Shown piece after piece: positions 6,721-14,577 of a stretch of DNA of 14,717 bases. The stretch covers positions 1 to 14,717 of the forward strand of contig DATDMG010000159.1 in assembly GCA_036518955.1 (NCBI GenBank), written 5' to 3'. Numbering within the stretch: position 1 is the first letter of the stretch; every line of letters begins with the position of its first letter. The notes under the pieces were generated by a model. That model saw only the letters and a list, made by a program, of their open reading frames with translations, was not told the origin of the DNA and searched no databases. Position numbers and translations under genes: made by a program. This DNA comes from DATDMG01 sp036518955. GTDB taxonomy: Bacteria; Actinomycetota; Actinomycetes; Actinomycetales; Kineosporiaceae.

Positions 6721-8023
6721 TCGCGTACCCAGTACCACGTCGGCGTCCGCCGTGAGGAGCCGACGGCTGCGGCGGGCCACCGTGCCGCTGCTGCTGGTGG
6801 CCGTCATCGTGCCGTACGCCGTTGCCGGGTACGCGCTGTGGCAGCGCACGGGCGCGGACGTCGCGTTCGCGGTGGCCGAGCGGGACGGCCTGACGCTGGT
6901 CCGGCCGATCGTCAAGCTGATCTCCGCCACGGCGGACGCGCAGACGGCGGCCGTGACCGGGCGCGCAACCACGGAGGCCCGGGCCGCGCTCCAGGCCGCG
7001 ATGTCTGATGTGGACGCCGCGGAGAACCACGCCGGGGACGCCCTCGCCAACACCAAGCGGTGGTCCGATGTCCGCCGAGAACTCACCACACTGCTGACCG
7101 ACGCGCCCACCGGTGTGGCCGCCTACGGGGGGTACGCCGTCGCGACGGATCTCGAGCTGACCATGCTGCAGGCCGCCGGGGACTCCTCCAACCTGATCCT
7201 GGACCCCCAGCTGGACTCCTACTACCTGATGGACACCGCCCTCCTGCGGCTGCCGCACCTGCTCGTCGATGTGGGCCGGTACGCCGATCTGGCCGTCGTG
7301 GGGGAGACCGGGCGAACCGGCGCTCGGCCGGCGGCCGCGACGCCCGACAGCCAGGTCGCCGCTGCCCTCGTCGCCGATCACGTGCAGAGCGGTCTGTCCG
7401 CGATCGATGACGCACTGCGCAAGACCTTCGACGCGACCGACAGCGAGACCGTCGGCCCCGCCGTCCTCGGCCCGCTGGACCGGTTGCGCGGGGCGGCGTC
7501 GGTCCTGGTTCCACGGGCGCTGGGGGCGACCACCGGCGGGGCCTCCGGTTCGTCGGCCGCCGGTACCGCTTCGTCGGCGACCGTTTCGTCGGCGTCCGCA
7601 GCCGGGAACGTGACCACCCGTTCGGCGACGGACGTGCAGGCGGCGCGGACCCGCACCCGCGACGCCGCCCTCGCGCTCGAACAGCCCGCGATCGCGCAAC
7701 TCGATCTACTGGTCGCGGCTCGCCTGGACGATCTGCAGAACACCCGCCGCTGGGTGGCGGGGACGGCCGCCGGCGGCGTCCTCCTGACGCTGGTGCTGGC
7801 CTGGGCGCGTGCCGCGCGTCGACAGCCCGAGGAGCTCACCGACCCGGCGTCCGCCCAGCCGGACGACACCCCCGGGCCGGTTCCCTCCGGAGCCGGCGAC
7901 GGAACGGCCGGAGGCTCACCGGCCGCGGACGACGAGGTGCTCGCCGAGGCTCAGCAGATGCTGGACTCCGGTCGGCTCGTGCGGGTCGGACGGGCCGTGG
8001 CAGCGCGGCGGGACGACCGGTGA
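6707..8023 (+). CDS. Stand-alone two-TM sensor protein without an output domain
   Basis: A 438-residue protein. A basic N-terminus (RSRRLRR) precedes TM1 at about 24-46 (TVPLLLVAVIVPYAVAGYAL). The extracytoplasmic part of about 300 residues is helical and contains NLILDPQLDSYYLMDTALLR (from Asn162, then LPHLL), a block seen in sensor parts of actinobacterial and proteobacterial chemoreceptors and kinases. A Ser/Ala-rich loop lies at about 277-303. TM2 is at about 349-368 (VAGTAAGGVLLTLVLAWARA). The remaining ~70 residues are Pro/Gly/Asp-rich and end EAQQMLDSGRLVRVGRAV; no HAMP, kinase, cyclase or methyl-accepting domain follows. The start overlaps the end of amt by 14 nt and the stop overlaps the next gene as GTGA. 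It may present a signal to the kinase encoded next, or couple it to the transporter. The ligand cannot be read from sequence. Confidence 0.8.
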   Translation: MSGSDRVPSTTSASAVRSRRLRRATVPLLLVAVIVPYAVAGYALWQRTGADVAFAVAERDGLTLVRPIVKLISATADAQTAAVTGRATTEARAALQAAMSDVDAAENHAGDALANTKRWSDVRRELTTLLTDAPTGVAAYGGYAVATDLELTMLQAAGDSSNLILDPQLDSYYLMDTALLRLPHLLVDVGRYADLAVVGETGRTGARPAAATPDSQVAAALVADHVQSGLSAIDDALRKTFDATDSETVGPAVLGPLDRLRGAASVLVPRALGATTGGASGSSAAGTASSATVSSASAAGNVTTRSATDVQAARTRTRDAALALEQPAIAQLDLLVAARLDDLQNTRRWVAGTAAGGVLLTLVLAWARAARRQPEELTDPASAQPDDTPGPVPSGAGDGTAGGSPAADDEVLAEAQQMLDSGRLVRVGRAVAARRDDR

Positions 8024-11000
8024 TCCTCCAGCGGCTCACCGTCCGCGAGAAGGTGAACCTTCTCGTCGTCATCCCGCTGACCGCCGTCCTGCTGCTCCAG
8101 GTGCCCCTGTTCGCCAACCAGCTCGACTCCTCCCGGCAGGCCGCCCGCGACGCGCAAATGGCCCGAACGGCCCGCCAGGTGGGGCGCCTGGTCCGGCAGG
8201 TCCAGCAGCTGCGGCTGCTGTCCGTGGCCTACCTCGGGACACCGGCCGCGGCCCCCAGCCAGCTCGTGGTGGCCGAGCAGGAACTGGACGCGCTGCTGGC
8301 CACCGTCCTCGCCGGACTGGGCGGGCAGGACGTGCCCACATTGACCGCGGCGATCGACAGGGAGTCCGACCTGCGGTCGGTGTCCGAGGCCGTCCGGCAG
8401 CGGCTGACCACCGCCAACCGCGCGATCGCCGACTACAGCACCTACCTGGACGGCGTGCTCCGGGCCCTCGACGTGGAGCGTGACGACGGGACCGGCCGTC
8501 TGGCTCGCGACTTCGCCGCGTTGGGCGAGCTCCAACGGTCCGACGAGATCGCCAGCAACCAGGCCGTGCTGCTGCTGACCGCCGTCCAGTCTCCGGAGGC
8601 CCGCGCCCGGCTGCTGAGCCAGGCGGACGGGCAGGGCCAGGCCCATGCCGCCCTGTCGGATCAGTTCCGGCGGCTGACGACCCCTGCCGCGGTCGCCCTG
8701 TTCGACCTCGCGGACGGCGGGGACGCGGCCTCGCGGCTGGACGCAGCCCGGACCGAGATCGGACGGCTCGGTTCCGCGCCCGCGTCCGCGGCACTGGCCG
8801 GACGGGTCTACGCGGCGGCCCAGTCACAACTGCAGTTGCGGCAGATGGTCCAGACCCGGGTCACGCAGGACGTCGTGAACGGCGCCGAGGCCGCGGTGAG
8901 CCAGGCCCGGCTCGGCACAGCCGGTTTGGCGGCTCTCGCCCTGCTCACCCTGATCAGCGCGATCACCCTGACGGTACGGGTCGGACGGTCGGTGTCGCGT
9001 CCGTTGCGGGAGCTCACCGACGCCGCCGGACTCGTCGCCGACCTGGCCCAGGAGGAGCTGCTGCGGGTCGCGGACGAGGACACCTTCCACGCCGCGCCCC
9101 CGCAGCTCAGCGGCATCGAGGTCCACTCCCAGGACGAGATCGGTGAGTTGGGCCGGGCCTTCAACCGGGTCCAGGCGACGGCCGCGCTGCTGCTCGAACG
9201 TCAGGTGGTCGGCCGGCGCAACATCGCGGCGATGTTCGCCGGCGTCGGGCGACGGACGGCCAACCTCGTCGGTCGGCAAGTGGCGCTGATCGATACCCTG
9301 GAGCGGGCGGAGGACGACCCGGACACCCTGGCCACCCTCTACCGGCTGGACCACGCGGCCAGCCGGCTCCGCCGCACCGCGAGCAGCCTCGTCGTCCTGT
9401 CCGGGGCCAGCGAGAGCCTCGGCGACGGGCGGCCGTTGACCGTCGCGGATGCCGTCCGGGTGTCGCTCGGCACGGTGGAGGATTTCCGTCGGGTGACGCT
9501 GCGTGGGCTGCCGCCCTCGTTCGTCGCGCCGGGCGCGGTCGGAGACGTGGTCCTGCTGTTCGCCGAGCTGATCGAGAACGCGGTGTCCTTCTCCCCGCCG
9601 CGGACCTCGGTGGAGGTGACCGGTTCCGTGGACGACGCCGGGTGCCACCTCGTGATCGTCGACCACGGGATGGGGATGCCCGACGACCGGCTCGCCGCCG
9701 AGAACGAGCGCCTCCGGCGCCGCGAGCGGCTCGACCTGGCGCCGAGCGAGGTCCTGGGGCTGTTCGTCGTCGGACGGATCTCCCGTCGATACGGCATCAC
9801 GGTGGGGCTCCAACCGACCCCGAAGGGCGGTGTGACGGCCCGCGTCGACCTGCCGGTCTCCCTTCTCGTCGACGGCAGTGCCGTCGGAGCGACGACACCC
9901 GTGGGGCGGGGCGCCCCACGCCGTCGCGGGCCCGGTCCCGGCGCCACCGCCCGGCGGCGTGCCGCAGTCGCCGGCCGCCCGGCCGAGTCGCCCTCCGGCG
10001 TCGTCTGGACGGGCGCGGACGCGTTGACCGAGTCGACCCTTGCGTCCCTGCCACCGTTGATCCTTCCCGACCCGGCGCCGCGGAGGACCACCCCCGTCGC
10101 GCCGTCCGCCGTGGGCCGCTCCCCGGCCGTGGACGACGCGATGCGGTCGGCGGGTGCCGCCGACGCGGACCCCTTCCCTGAAGGGTCGGCCGACGTGCCG
10201 CGCCGCGTGCCGGGTTCGCACTGGAGACCCGATGCGCTGGCCACCGGGCGCAGGGTGCCCGGAGCGGCTCTGGCCGACCTGGAGCGGCAGCGTGGCTCCG
10301 CGCCGTCCGGGAGGGTAGCCCCGCCTGCCGGGGGCATCGACCCCTTGGCCACCCGGCGCAGCCTGGACGACGTGGAGGCTGCCCTGGCACGGGCCAGGGA
10401 CGACGCCCGGTCCGATCGGCCGCCGTCCGCTGCGCCGGGCACCAGCACCTTCGTCGCTCGGCGAGGAGCCGCCGCGGCCGGTGGCGACCCCGGTGCGGCG
10501 AGGGCTGATTCCGCCGCGGAGCTCGGCACCTCCGAGGCTCCGGCCGGACCGTCCCCAGGCGCCGACGGACCGTCGCGGGCGGACCAGGACCGCGCGGGCG
10601 TCCAGCGCCGGGTCCCCGGGGCGGCCCTGAGGCAGCTGCAGGCGCTCGCCGGGCCGGTCGCTCCTGCCGGTGCGACGGCCGACCCGGGTGCGCCCGCGGA
10701 CGCCGGCCGGTTCGCCACCGGACCGATCGACGCCGAGCAACTCCGCCGGAACCTTTCCGAGGTCGATGACGCGGTGCAGCGGGCGGCGCTGGCCCCGGAG
10801 GAACCCATCGCCCGTCCTCGACACCAGAACCTGGGTGGTACGCACGAGCCGGACCACCTCCCGTCAGCCGCGGGTGAGCTGGCCGACGCTCTCCTGTCCG
10901 GGAGCGTCCCGTTCCCCGGCAACGATCGGTTCCCGGGCAACGGCAGGGCTGCTCCCGACGGCGTGGCCGGCGCTCCCGGCCCTGGCCTGCCGACCCGAGC

Positions 11001-11316
11001 GGACACCACGGAGGACCCGGAGGATGGGCGGACGCCGCCCGCCCCGGTGCGGCGGACGCCGGGCGCCAGCCTGGCAGCGCTGCAGCTGGCCGACCCGAAA
11101 CCGGCGCCGGTCGGTCGACCGGGCCTGCCGCCGGCCCGCCCCGTGCCCGGCGTCCCGGCGCGGCCGGAGGAGGTGCGGGCGTGGTTCGAGGCCTTGGAGG
11201 CCGTCTTCCCGCGGTCGCCCGCACCGGAGGCGGTTCCGGACGACGACACCCACCGAGCGAAGGAAGCACCCACAGGCAGCCTCGGACCAGTCCGGACGGG
11301 AGATCAGGAACCATGA
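8020..11316 (+). CDS. cvnA: Conservon sensor histidine kinase (CvnA-like) with NIT-like sensor domain and repeat tail
   Basis: A 1098-residue membrane kinase. TM1 is at about 12-31. The outer domain (about 32-300) is helical and resembles the nitrate/nitrite-sensing NIT domain, e.g. ARDFAALGELQRSDEIASNQ followed by AVLLLTAV. TM2 at about 301-321 leads into a HAMP segment (RPLRELTDAAGLVADLA, EIGELGRAFNRVQ). His445 in RLDHAASRLRR is the candidate phosphoacceptor. The ATPase domain has the N box ELIENAVSFSPP (Asn520), G1 DHGMGMP (Asp548) and G2 LGLFVVGRISRRYGITVGLQ followed by PTPKGG. About 480 residues of disordered Pro/Ala/Arg-rich tail follow, carrying repeated RRVPGAALxxL motifs. The GTG start at 8020 overlaps the previous stop (GTGA) and puts a short basic segment before TM1. 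It ends ATGA-coupled to cvnB. In known conservons this kinase works with the roadblock, DUF742 and GTPase partners rather than a response regulator; none is encoded here. Confidence 0.9.
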   Translation: MILQRLTVREKVNLLVVIPLTAVLLLQVPLFANQLDSSRQAARDAQMARTARQVGRLVRQVQQLRLLSVAYLGTPAAAPSQLVVAEQELDALLATVLAGLGGQDVPTLTAAIDRESDLRSVSEAVRQRLTTANRAIADYSTYLDGVLRALDVERDDGTGRLARDFAALGELQRSDEIASNQAVLLLTAVQSPEARARLLSQADGQGQAHAALSDQFRRLTTPAAVALFDLADGGDAASRLDAARTEIGRLGSAPASAALAGRVYAAAQSQLQLRQMVQTRVTQDVVNGAEAAVSQARLGTAGLAALALLTLISAITLTVRVGRSVSRPLRELTDAAGLVADLAQEELLRVADEDTFHAAPPQLSGIEVHSQDEIGELGRAFNRVQATAALLLERQVVGRRNIAAMFAGVGRRTANLVGRQVALIDTLERAEDDPDTLATLYRLDHAASRLRRTASSLVVLSGASESLGDGRPLTVADAVRVSLGTVEDFRRVTLRGLPPSFVAPGAVGDVVLLFAELIENAVSFSPPRTSVEVTGSVDDAGCHLVIVDHGMGMPDDRLAAENERLRRRERLDLAPSEVLGLFVVGRISRRYGITVGLQPTPKGGVTARVDLPVSLLVDGSAVGATTPVGRGAPRRRGPGPGATARRRAAVAGRPAESPSGVVWTGADALTESTLASLPPLILPDPAPRRTTPVAPSAVGRSPAVDDAMRSAGAADADPFPEGSADVPRRVPGSHWRPDALATGRRVPGAALADLERQRGSAPSGRVAPPAGGIDPLATRRSLDDVEAALARARDDARSDRPPSAAPGTSTFVARRGAAAAGGDPGAARADSAAELGTSEAPAGPSPGADGPSRADQDRAGVQRRVPGAALRQLQALAGPVAPAGATADPGAPADAGRFATGPIDAEQLRRNLSEVDDAVQRAALAPEEPIARPRHQNLGGTHEPDHLPSAAGELADALLSGSVPFPGNDRFPGNGRAAPDGVAGAPGPGLPTRADTTEDPEDGRTPPAPVRRTPGASLAALQLADPKPAPVGRPGLPPARPVPGVPARPEEVRAWFEALEAVFPRSPAPEAVPDDDTHRAKEAPTGSLGPVRTGDQEP

Positions 11317-11747
11317 CAGACATCGGCCTCGAGCTCAGCGAGTCCGCGCAGGACTTCACGTGGCTCCTGGAGAGGTTCGCCCACGACACCGCCGGGGTGA
11401 TCGATGCCATCGCCGTGTCGTCCGACGGCCTCCTGATGGCGGTCGCCGGGGACGCCGACAGAGCCAGCAGCGACCGACTCTCGGCGATCGTGTCCGGAAT
11501 GGTGAGCCTGGCGGCGGGGGCGGGCCTGAGTTACGGGCTGGGAGCGCTGAACAAGGTCATCGTCGATGCCGAGGGCGGTTCCCTGGTGGTCATGGCCATG
11601 GGAGCCGGAGCGTTGCTGGGGGTGGTGGCCGACCGCGCGGCATCGCTCGCGACCGTGGCCTACGAGGCGGCACTGTTCATCAACCGCACCAACGGCCTGC
11701 TCAACCCGAAACTCGTGGTCGAACTGAAGAACGCGGTCGCGGGATGA
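11313..11747 (+). CDS. cvnB: Roadblock/LC7 domain protein (CvnB-like)
   Basis: A 144-residue protein filled by one roadblock/LC7 domain: FTWLLERFAHDTAGVIDAIA (15-34), VSSDGLLMAV (35-44), SAIVSGMVSLAAGAG (57-71), VIVDAEGGSLVVMAMG (86-101) and LATVAYEAALFINR (112-125). Such proteins bind or regulate MglA-type GTPases, and in conservons they form a membrane-side complex with CvnA, C and D. ATG at 11313 follows a CAGGAA ribosome site and overlaps the cvnA stop as ATGA. The final codons overlap the next start in the same way. It has normal length for the family and no defects. It is probably the GTPase-activating or scaffold partner of the cvnD product, by analogy with MglB. Confidence 0.92.
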   Translation: MTDIGLELSESAQDFTWLLERFAHDTAGVIDAIAVSSDGLLMAVAGDADRASSDRLSAIVSGMVSLAAGAGLSYGLGALNKVIVDAEGGSLVVMAMGAGALLGVVADRAASLATVAYEAALFINRTNGLLNPKLVVELKNAVAG

Positions 11748-12262
11748 CACGGGACCGGTACGGTGTTCCGCTGCCGACGCCGGGCGACGATGCGGCAGAT
11801 GACGACGCGGCCGACGACGACGAACCCGATGTGGAGGCGGACCGCCGGTTCGGACCGGAACACTTGATCCGGCCGTTCCTCGACGATCCGTTGGCCGAGC
11901 CCGGGAGCGCTGTTGCGTTGCCGCCGGAGCAGGGCGAGGTCCGGCCCTTCCTGGTGACTTCCGGGCGCACGACGGGTGCCACCGACATTCCGATCGAGAC
12001 GCAGGTGATGGTGACCTCCCTCGGCCGGACCGTCCTCGAGTCCTTGGCGTTCGAGTACCGGGACATCGTGACCGCGTGCGAGGAGCCGTTGGCGTTGGCG
12101 GAACTCGCTGCGCGGCTGAGTCTTCACCTGGGCGTGACTCGAGTCCTGGTCGGGGATCTCCACCACCAGGGACTGGTGGCCGCCTTCGAGCCGGATATCG
12201 ATCCGGCGGACGACGTCGAGACGATTGAGCGGATGATCGATGTCCTTCGAACACGCTTCTGA
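11744..12262 (+). CDS. cvnC: DUF742 protein (CvnC-like)
   Basis: A 172-residue protein in two parts. The N-terminal ~65 residues are acidic and disordered, with two DDAADDD-type runs (about 15-28). DUF742 follows from RPFLVTSGRTTGATD (residue 67 onward). Its C-terminal winged-helix-like half reads LESLAFEYRDIVTACEEPLA, then LAELAARLSLHLGVTRVLVG and DLHHQGLVAAF, the usual conserved block of the family. It starts within the cvnB stop (ATGA) and overlaps cvnD by 23 nt. DUF742 proteins are constant members of conservons; their biochemical role is not settled, though the fold suggests nucleic-acid or protein contact. The acidic N-terminal extension could contact the basic tail of the kinase; this is inference. 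Confidence 0.92.
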   Translation: MTRDRYGVPLPTPGDDAADDDAADDDEPDVEADRRFGPEHLIRPFLDDPLAEPGSAVALPPEQGEVRPFLVTSGRTTGATDIPIETQVMVTSLGRTVLESLAFEYRDIVTACEEPLALAELAARLSLHLGVTRVLVGDLHHQGLVAAFEPDIDPADDVETIERMIDVLRTRF

Positions 12263-12881
12263 GCCCACAGCCCCGACCGCGACCCGCCACCGCCCCCCGA
12301 TCCCGGTCAAGATTCTCGTCGCCGGGGGCTTCGGGGTCGGCAAGACCACGTCGGTGACCAGCATCTCCGAGATCCCTCCCCTGAGGACCGAGGCGGAGAT
12401 GACCTCGGTAGCCGAGGGGGTCGACGACCGCTCCCTCGTCCCCGGCAAGTCGACGACGACCGTCGCCATGGACTTCGGGCGGATCACCATCGACGAGAGG
12501 GTGAAGCTCTACGTCTTCGGCACCCCCGGGCAGGACCGCTTCGGGTTCATGTGGGACGACCTGGCGCGCGGGGCACTCGGCGCCCTGGTGATCGTCGACG
12601 ACCGGCGACTGGACGACTGCTACGCCGCCGTGGACTACTTCGAGCGCTCCGGGATTCCCTTCGTCGTCGGCGTCAACCAGTTCGATGGACAGCCGACGCA
12701 TGACCTCGACACCGTGCGGTGGGCCCTGGCCATCGACCCTTCGGTACCGGTCATCGCCTTCGACGCCCGGCGCTTCCTCTCGGTACGCGACGCCATCCTG
12801 CTGATTCTGGAGAAGGCGCTGGCGTGCGCGAGGGCCCGCCGCGCTGCCCGCTCCGGACAGCAACCCGAAGGCGCCGGCTGA
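12240..12881 (+). CDS. cvnD: Small Ras-like GTPase (CvnD-like, MglA-type)
   Basis: A 213-residue GTP-binding protein, full length for CvnD. The P-loop is GGFGVGKTT (29-37), the switch I region STTTVAMDFG (71-80), and G3 is FGTPGQDRF (93-101), where TPGQ replaces the DxxGQ of Ras. G4 reads VGVNQFD (143-149), an NxFD form instead of NKxD, and FDAR (174-177) fills the G5 position. These departures are usual for this subfamily. The N-terminal ~20 residues are Pro/Thr-rich and the C-terminus is basic (ARARRAARS), which may aid membrane association. ATG at 12240 lies inside cvnC (23-nt overlap), matching the extended N-terminus of relatives. It is the last gene of the operon and its probable output: a GTP/GDP switch set by the products of the upstream genes. 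No effector is encoded nearby. Confidence 0.93.
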   Translation: MSFEHASEPTAPTATRHRPPIPVKILVAGGFGVGKTTSVTSISEIPPLRTEAEMTSVAEGVDDRSLVPGKSTTTVAMDFGRITIDERVKLYVFGTPGQDRFGFMWDDLARGALGALVIVDDRRLDDCYAAVDYFERSGIPFVVGVNQFDGQPTHDLDTVRWALAIDPSVPVIAFDARRFLSVRDAILLILEKALACARARRAARSGQQPEGAG

Positions 12882-12887
12882 CCGCCC

Positions 12888-12998
12888 GTCGACCCGCACC
12901 GCCGCCACCTCGGCCCGGCTGGCCGCCAGCAACTCCCGCAGCCGACGGTTCACCGCCCGAAGCCGGTCAACCGCCGCCAGACCGGGCACCTCGGACAC
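12888..12998 (-). pseudogene. N-terminal fragment resembling IS66-type transposase
   Basis: From a GTG at 12998 the minus strand reads MSEVPGLAAVDRLRAVNRRL followed by RELLAASRAEVAAVRVD. This is the leading coiled coil typical of IS66-family transposases (RLRxxNxRLRxLLxAxxAEVAxLR). After about 37 residues the similarity stops; the frame then runs antisense into the end of the GTPase gene, so the rest of the transposase is missing. It lies directly downstream of the conservon on the opposite strand, so the region after the operon has been rearranged. Confidence 0.5.
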
Positions 12999-13060
12999 AA
13001 GAACCGATCGTCCCGATCCACGACAGAAGATCGAATACCTCGTTGGTGATCTACTTCACT

Positions 13061-13112
13061 GCACGCACGGTTCTACGAGGGCCGGGGGTGAAACTCCCCC
13101 CGGCTACTCACC
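13061..13112 (+). mobile_element. 3'-end remnant of a group II intron (part of domain V, domain VI)
   Basis: GCACGCACGGTTCT (13061-13074) matches the 3' strand of bacterial group II intron domain V. It is followed by the hairpin CCGGGGG-TGAAACT-CCCCCCGG (about 13082-13103) and CTACTCACC, which look like domain VI with a branch-point A shortly before the 3' boundary. The 5' strand of domain V (GAGCCGT type) is not found in the preceding bases and there is no reverse transcriptase, so only a splice-incompetent stub is left. Confidence 0.5.
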
Positions 13113-13275
13113 AGAGGAACCCTTCCTGGTAAACGATCAAGTTATCCAGAACTTTCGGGAATGGACGAGGCTGACCTTTGGGAGGTCCTAGGAACGCTTG
13201 GAAGTCTCGAAGCTTGCCCGCTCAATACATCGCCTCGGGGCATTGCACGCCGTACGGGCCCGGCCAGGTCCGGCT

Positions 13276-13505
13276 GCACGGGACGGTCCTGGGCGCCTCG
13301 ATCTCTCGCGCGTGGACGGCGGGCTGCTGGTCGACCAGCATGTGTTCGGGGTCGGGGGGCGGAGGCCCCTGTGATGCACCTGCGCCACGGCGAGGAACTG
13401 CTGACCGGCACGTATCTCGGCGCGTTCGAGCGGGTCTGGACCGGTGCCCGGGACCCCGAGGACCCAGCTGCCGGTCAGCCGCGCGGCGACACGGCTACGC
13501 GCTGA
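13276..13505 (+). pseudogene. Frameshifted tail of an unrecognised protein, possibly a regulator
   Basis: One frame reads RLDLSRVDGGLLVDQHVFGV up to about 13360. After a shift the next frame gives PVMHLRHGEELLTGTYLGAF then ERVWTGARDPEDP and stops at 13505. Together they look like the end of one protein, with a hydrophobic core and a closing helix ERVW like the ends of some actinobacterial helix-turn-helix regulators. No start, ribosome site or DNA-binding domain is visible. The end overlaps the convergent membrane-protein gene by about 30 bp. The family assignment is weak. Confidence 0.3.
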
Positions 13506-13957
13506 CGGGCCGCGACGGCGGCTGGCGGCCGGTGGCGGGGCAGCAGGGTCCAGGCCGCGACGCCGAGGCCGGCCGCGGCGGCGAGCTCGACGCCGGCCAG
13601 GTGGGGTAGCTCGGTCTGGATCCGGGCGTGGAGGCGGTCGACGCCAGCGGGGAAGGGGGAGCGGCCGAACAGGTGGCGGCCGGGCTTGTCCAGGTCGGGC
13701 AGGCAGGCGCCGAAGATCGCGGCCGCGACCGCGAGCCGCTGACCGCGCCTGGTCCGAGCGAGCAGGGCGCCGCTGACGGCCAGGGCGAGCAGCCCGTCGC
13801 AGACCGCGAACGTCATGAACCGGTGCTCCGGGATCCGGTAGTGGGGGCTGACGTCGAGGACGGCGTGGGACGCCACGCCCGCCACGACGGCGGTGGACCG
13901 GCGCCCGGACAGCCGGCCGACCAGGGCCCCGGCCAGCACGTGATTGGTGAGCAGCAC
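13475..13957 (-). CDS. Small membrane protein resembling membrane-bound metal-dependent hydrolases
   Basis: A 160-residue protein read from GTG at 13957. It has an N-terminal LLTNHVLAGALVGRL (His6), then GVASHAVLDVSPHYRIPEHR (His31, Asp35, His39). A membrane helix holds CDGLLALAVSGALL (Asp54), then ACLPDLDKP (Asp88, Asp90), DRLHARIQTE and a last hydrophobic stretch at 121-140. The pattern of His and Asp beside membrane helices recalls the DUF457/YdjM-type family; enzymatic activity is unproven for these. The start is not certain: the open frame continues far upstream, but coding character and the motif-bearing part begin about here. A weak GAGG lies just before it. A small membrane-protein gene lies upstream on the same strand with a gap of about 105 bp. 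Confidence 0.65.
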   Translation of the reverse strand: MLLTNHVLAGALVGRLSGRRSTAVVAGVASHAVLDVSPHYRIPEHRFMTFAVCDGLLALAVSGALLARTRRGQRLAVAAAIFGACLPDLDKPGRHLFGRSPFPAGVDRLHARIQTELPHLAGVELAAAAGLGVAAWTLLPRHRPPAAVAARQRVAVSPRG

Positions 13958-14061
13958 ACCCTCGAGCCTGCCATGCCCTGCAGGGGGGTGCCGCTGAACG
14001 CGCCCTGAACCCCGGCCAGGAGCGGTTGTCCCCAGGCCGCCGGGCACGCCCGCGACCCGAC

Positions 14062-14397
14062 CTACCCTCCGGCTATGAACTGAGATGAATGGGTGGTGAC
14101 GTGGGGGGAGGACCCGTCGCGGGATCGGTCGGGGGAGGGCGCATTCGACGCGGTCGGTGTCATGGTGAGCGAGGCGCAGGGCACCGGTGGCCGGTGCGCC
14201 GACGCCGTCACCCGACGTAGCGTCAGCAGCCGCCAGGCCCGCCGGCGCCGGTCCGGGTCCGATGACCAGAGGTAGACCGCCGCCAATGCTGCGAAGCGCA
14301 GGCAGGCCGTGACCGCCGCCGCCGACAGACCGGTGAGGACGGCCGACGTGCCGGTGGAGAAGACGCCTACCAGTGGGGTGGCGGAGAGCAGCGTCAT
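14062..14397 (-). CDS. Small hypothetical membrane protein
   Basis: A 111-residue protein starting at ATG 14397, with a strong ribosome site (AAGGAG, 7 nt before the start on the minus strand), the clearest in this end of the window. The first ~45 residues are hydrophobic and could form one long or two short membrane helices (LVGVFSTGTSAVLTGLSAAA, CLRFAALAAVYLW). A positively charged cytoplasmic stretch follows, SSDPDRRRRAWRLLTLRR, then a Ser/Thr/Pro-rich tail of ~50 residues without conserved features. I do not recognise a family. The tail may be partly spurious, so the true protein may have been altered at its 3' end. The next gene leftward on the same strand also encodes a membrane protein. 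Confidence 0.6.
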   Translation of the reverse strand: MTLLSATPLVGVFSTGTSAVLTGLSAAAVTACLRFAALAAVYLWSSDPDRRRRAWRLLTLRRVTASAHRPPVPCASLTMTPTASNAPSPDRSRDGSSPHVTTHSSQFIAGG

Positions 14398-14577
14398 GTG
14401 AGGGCTCCTTCCAGGAGCGAGACTGTGACGATCTGCCCCGGGATCGGGGAGCCGACACCAGCCTGGGGCCGTCCGGAAGCCTGTTGACGCTACACCTCGA
14501 TGTCCTTCCAAGGACGGTCCGGATGCTTACGGCACCCGCCCCGGCATGCCACGAAAGCGGCGCTCGAGTGATATCCG

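Noticed and set aside
8824..10857. Very long minus-strand open frame (677 codons), with others of similar size, opposite the kinase gene
   Set aside because: It is antisense to a gene with clear HAMP and ATPase motifs. In G/C-rich DNA the opposite strand stays open by codon bias, and the translation is Arg/Gly/Pro-rich with no domain.
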